Positions 61,921 to 64,000 of a stretch of DNA of 64,000 nt are shown here, one piece after another (positions within the stretch are counted from its first letter, which is position 1; every line of letters begins with the position of its first letter). The position numbers were made by a program, and so were the translations under genes. Origin of the DNA: JALZHR01 sp036388475 (GTDB taxonomy: Bacteria > Acidobacteriota > Blastocatellia > Pyrinomonadales > Pyrinomonadaceae); NCBI GenBank assembly GCA_036388475.1, contig DASVRT010000074.1:1-64000 (forward strand), in the 5' to 3' direction. The notes under the pieces are model-generated. The model did no database searches, was not told where the DNA came from, and worked only from the letters and a program-made list of their open reading frames with translations.

Positions 61921-64000
61921 ATGACTGCCTGGTACGGAAACCAACTTAAATTTGCCTTAGGGCTTGGCGGACTCTTTTCTTTTTACGGGGTCGTCGCGAT
62001 GGTCGTCTGGGTTGCCGGAACGAAAATGAATTATCCGGTCAACTCGCGCATTGTCATTATCGCTTTGATTCTTTTGACTTTGCCGATTGCGCTGATAATC
62101 GGCTACGTCGCATCGCGGCGCAAAGCTAAAAAGGAAGCCGCGAAATCGGGCGAAGCGGCGGCGGGCGCAAAAGCCGAGCAGAAAACCGTCGACGCGAAAC
62201 CGCAGAAGCTCGCCGCGCCGGACGCCAACGGCGATTTAACCAAGAGCGCCGAAGAAGTCGCGCAGTTTCTGAAAAGCTCGAATCTGGACGTTTATTCGCT
62301 GCCGTGGTATCTGGTCGTGGGCACGCCGAAAGCCGGAAAATCCTCGCTCGTTTTGGGTTCGAACTTGAACTTTCAAAATCTGCCGAGCCAGCGTCAATCC
62401 GAGCAGAAATTTATTCGCCCGACGCGCGGCGTCGATTGGCGTGTGACGAGCGAAGCGGTTTTTGTCGATACGGCGGGACGCTATCAAACCGAAGGCGTGG
62501 ACGGCGAAGAATGGTCGAGCTTACTGGAAACAATCAAAAAATATCGCGGAAATCGCCCGCTCGACGGAATGATTCTGAGCGTCAGCGCCGAGCGGATTCT
62601 GCACGCCGACGAAAAGGAAATCGAAGAACAGGCGAAGCTGCTGCGCGCGCGGATTGACGAAGCTGTGCAGCGCACGAAAGTTCGTTTTCCGATTTATCTG
62701 GTTTTCACGCACGCCGACGCGATTGAAGGTTTTCGGGATTCTTTTTCCAATTCGCAGAAGGAAGGGCAAAATCTGGTCTGGGGCGCGACGATTCCGCTCG
62801 AAAATTCCGACAACGCGCATTCGCTGTTCGACGCGGAATACGAGCTTTTGCAAAACTCGATAATGAAACGCCGTTTGATTCGTTTGAGCGCGCCGTTTCC
62901 GCCGGTTCGCCAATTAAGAATTTTCAATTTCCCGCTTCATTTCGGCTCGGCGCGGCGCAAGCTCGGCGCGTTCGTTTCGACGCTTTTCCGCCCGAATCCG
63001 TTTAGCGAAAGCCCATTCTTACGCGGCTTTTATTTTACGGCGGTGCCGGTCACGCGCCCGAAAATGCCGCAGGGCGCGCAGACGCTCGCCGGCGTTCCGC
63101 AAACCATCGGGCAGACGTATTTTACCGAAAAGCTTTTTCGCGAAGTCGTTCTGCGCGATAAGGATTTGGTGGCGACCTTGCAGGCGCAGCGTCAGAAACC
63201 GCCGATTTTAGGCTGGCTCGCGACGATTCTCGGAGCGTTTATCATCGCTCTGCTGCTCGGTCTGTCGGCGTATTCGCTTTACGAAAACAAGAAATTGCTG
63301 GACGCGGCTTCGGAAAACGGCGAAAAGGTTTTGACGCTTTACAAGTCGGACGCCGGGCGCGACCCGTTTACGAAAAATTCGGACGAAGCTTTAGTCGAAC
63401 TGAACGCCATTGAAAATCTGCGGAAAAATCTCGTCGACCTCGACGAATACGAGCGCGGCGGCGCGCCGTGGCTGATGCGAATGGGGCTTTATTCGGGCAA
63501 TCATATCTACCGCGAGAGGCTTCTGAAAATTTACTTTAACGCCGTCGAGCAGCGCTTTAAAGCGCCGGTCGTCAAGCGCCTGGAAGAAGATTTGCGGAAA
63601 TTTACGGAAAGCCAGAACGCGGCGAATCCAGCCGCCTTAACGCAGCAGGAAGAAGAAGCTCTCGGCAAAAATTACGATTTGCTGAAGGCTTACCTGATGC
63701 TTTCCGGCGAGCCGCAATATCGCGAACACGCCGAAGCCTCGACGATTGTCAACTCGCTTTCCGGCTACTGGAACACGGAATCGAAGCTCGGCGCGGGCTT
63801 GGAGATGGCGTCACAGCAGCAGCTCGAATTCTGGGCGAAACAGGTTGACCGCGAGGAATTTCCGTTTATCAAACTGAAGGACAATCTCGTCACCGGCGCG
63901 CGCAAAAAATTGCTGGCGTTTCCGGCTTGGCAGCGTTATTACAAGCGGAAAACGACCGACATTTCCAAAGAGCTGAACGCGAAAAACGGCGATTTGACCG
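61921..64000 (+). CDS. tssM: type VI secretion membrane-complex protein TssM (IcmF), right end cut by window
   Basis: The open frame runs from ATG 61921 to the window edge, giving 693 residues without a stop; complete TssM usually has over 1,000. Two N-terminal membrane helices (about 9-32 and 43-62) lead to a GTPase-like domain with Walker A GTPKAGKSS (134-142), the DTAGRYQ switch motif and the FTHAD specificity-like motif. A third membrane helix lies near residues 420-442 (GWLATILGAFIIALLLGLSA), followed by the start of the periplasmic part. TssM spans the inner membrane and periplasm. The NTPase site is intact. The ATG directly follows a repeat arm. Confidence 0.93.
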   Translation, partial: MTAWYGNQLKFALGLGGLFSFYGVVAMVVWVAGTKMNYPVNSRIVIIALILLTLPIALIIGYVASRRKAKKEAAKSGEAAAGAKAEQKTVDAKPQKLAAPDANGDLTKSAEEVAQFLKSSNLDVYSLPWYLVVGTPKAGKSSLVLGSNLNFQNLPSQRQSEQKFIRPTRGVDWRVTSEAVFVDTAGRYQTEGVDGEEWSSLLETIKKYRGNRPLDGMILSVSAERILHADEKEIEEQAKLLRARIDEAVQRTKVRFPIYLVFTHADAIEGFRDSFSNSQKEGQNLVWGATIPLENSDNAHSLFDAEYELLQNSIMKRRLIRLSAPFPPVRQLRIFNFPLHFGSARRKLGAFVSTLFRPNPFSESPFLRGFYFTAVPVTRPKMPQGAQTLAGVPQTIGQTYFTEKLFREVVLRDKDLVATLQAQRQKPPILGWLATILGAFIIALLLGLSAYSLYENKKLLDAASENGEKVLTLYKSDAGRDPFTKNSDEALVELNAIENLRKNLVDLDEYERGGAPWLMRMGLYSGNHIYRERLLKIYFNAVEQRFKAPVVKRLEEDLRKFTESQNAANPAALTQQEEEALGKNYDLLKAYLMLSGEPQYREHAEASTIVNSLSGYWNTESKLGAGLEMASQQQLEFWAKQVDREEFPFIKLKDNLVTGARKKLLAFPAWQRYYKRKTTDISKELNAKNGDLT

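Overview
The window looks like a chromosomal segment of an Acidobacteriota bacterium, most likely near the Blastocatellia/Pyrinomonadaceae. This is inferred from gene style, since no rRNA is present. The signs are a very large Oar-type TonB-dependent receptor with an N-terminal carboxypeptidase-regulatory domain, two secreted proteins built from DYDGDG...AVWRP (VCBS/FG-GAP) repeats, zinc-ribbon proteins with Asn/Val or PTPT linkers ahead of a TonB C-terminal domain, and GC-rich coding DNA with AT-rich spacers. I see no CRISPR array, tRNA, rRNA, transposase or prophage.

Layout. 1-600 is a gene-free stretch with a 21-bp tandem repeat. 600-15200 holds unlinked genes: an unknown protein, two VCBS-repeat secreted proteins, an ankyrin membrane protein, two CrtI/PYROXD2-type oxidoreductases, a zinc-ribbon TonB-like protein, an S8 peptidase, a patatin phospholipase and a Rieske-tailed oxidoreductase. 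15521-17882 is a two-gene signalling unit, an RsbQ-type alpha/beta hydrolase followed by a PAS-histidine kinase-receiver protein. 18467-22589 carries four minus-strand genes: a zinc-ribbon membrane protein, a DUF3828-like lipoprotein, a small membrane protein and an M1 aminopeptidase. A small RRM RNA-binding protein follows.

23586-41340 is a long minus-strand alpha-glucan locus. In transcription order it has a ROK repressor, a TonB-dependent receptor, a GH13 amylase, MalQ, a second GH13 amylase, an SDR, an SLC45-type sugar transporter, a third GH13 enzyme, and a three-part GH15-CBM48-esterase protein. Two near-identical palindromes lie just downstream of promoter-like sequences in front of the ROK gene and the receptor gene. 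They are the likely ROK operators. The expected route is glucan binding and uptake at the outer membrane, hydrolysis in the periplasm, import by the transporter, and rearrangement by MalQ.

41612-48304 is the most unusual block: a ferritin-like protein, a LodA/GoxA-like quinoprotein oxidase apparently split into two adjacent genes, a radical SAM/SPASM enzyme resembling QhpD, and a LodB/QhpG-like flavoprotein. I read it as a candidate tryptophylquinone-type enzyme with its own maturation enzymes. 49091-54950 has a ThiO-like oxidase, a TlpA-like thioredoxin, a methyltransferase, a glycerophosphodiesterase and cystathionine beta-synthase. 55126 to the right edge is a type VI secretion locus: three paralogous FHA proteins (only the middle one keeps a transglycosylase glutamate), TssK, TssL and a TssM that runs off the edge.

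Many spacers contain inverted repeats whose arms are built from locus-specific 7-12-nt words. Some arms run into coding sequence. They supply the identical KEN-stop ends of two convergent genes and the signal-peptide cores of two glucan hydrolases.
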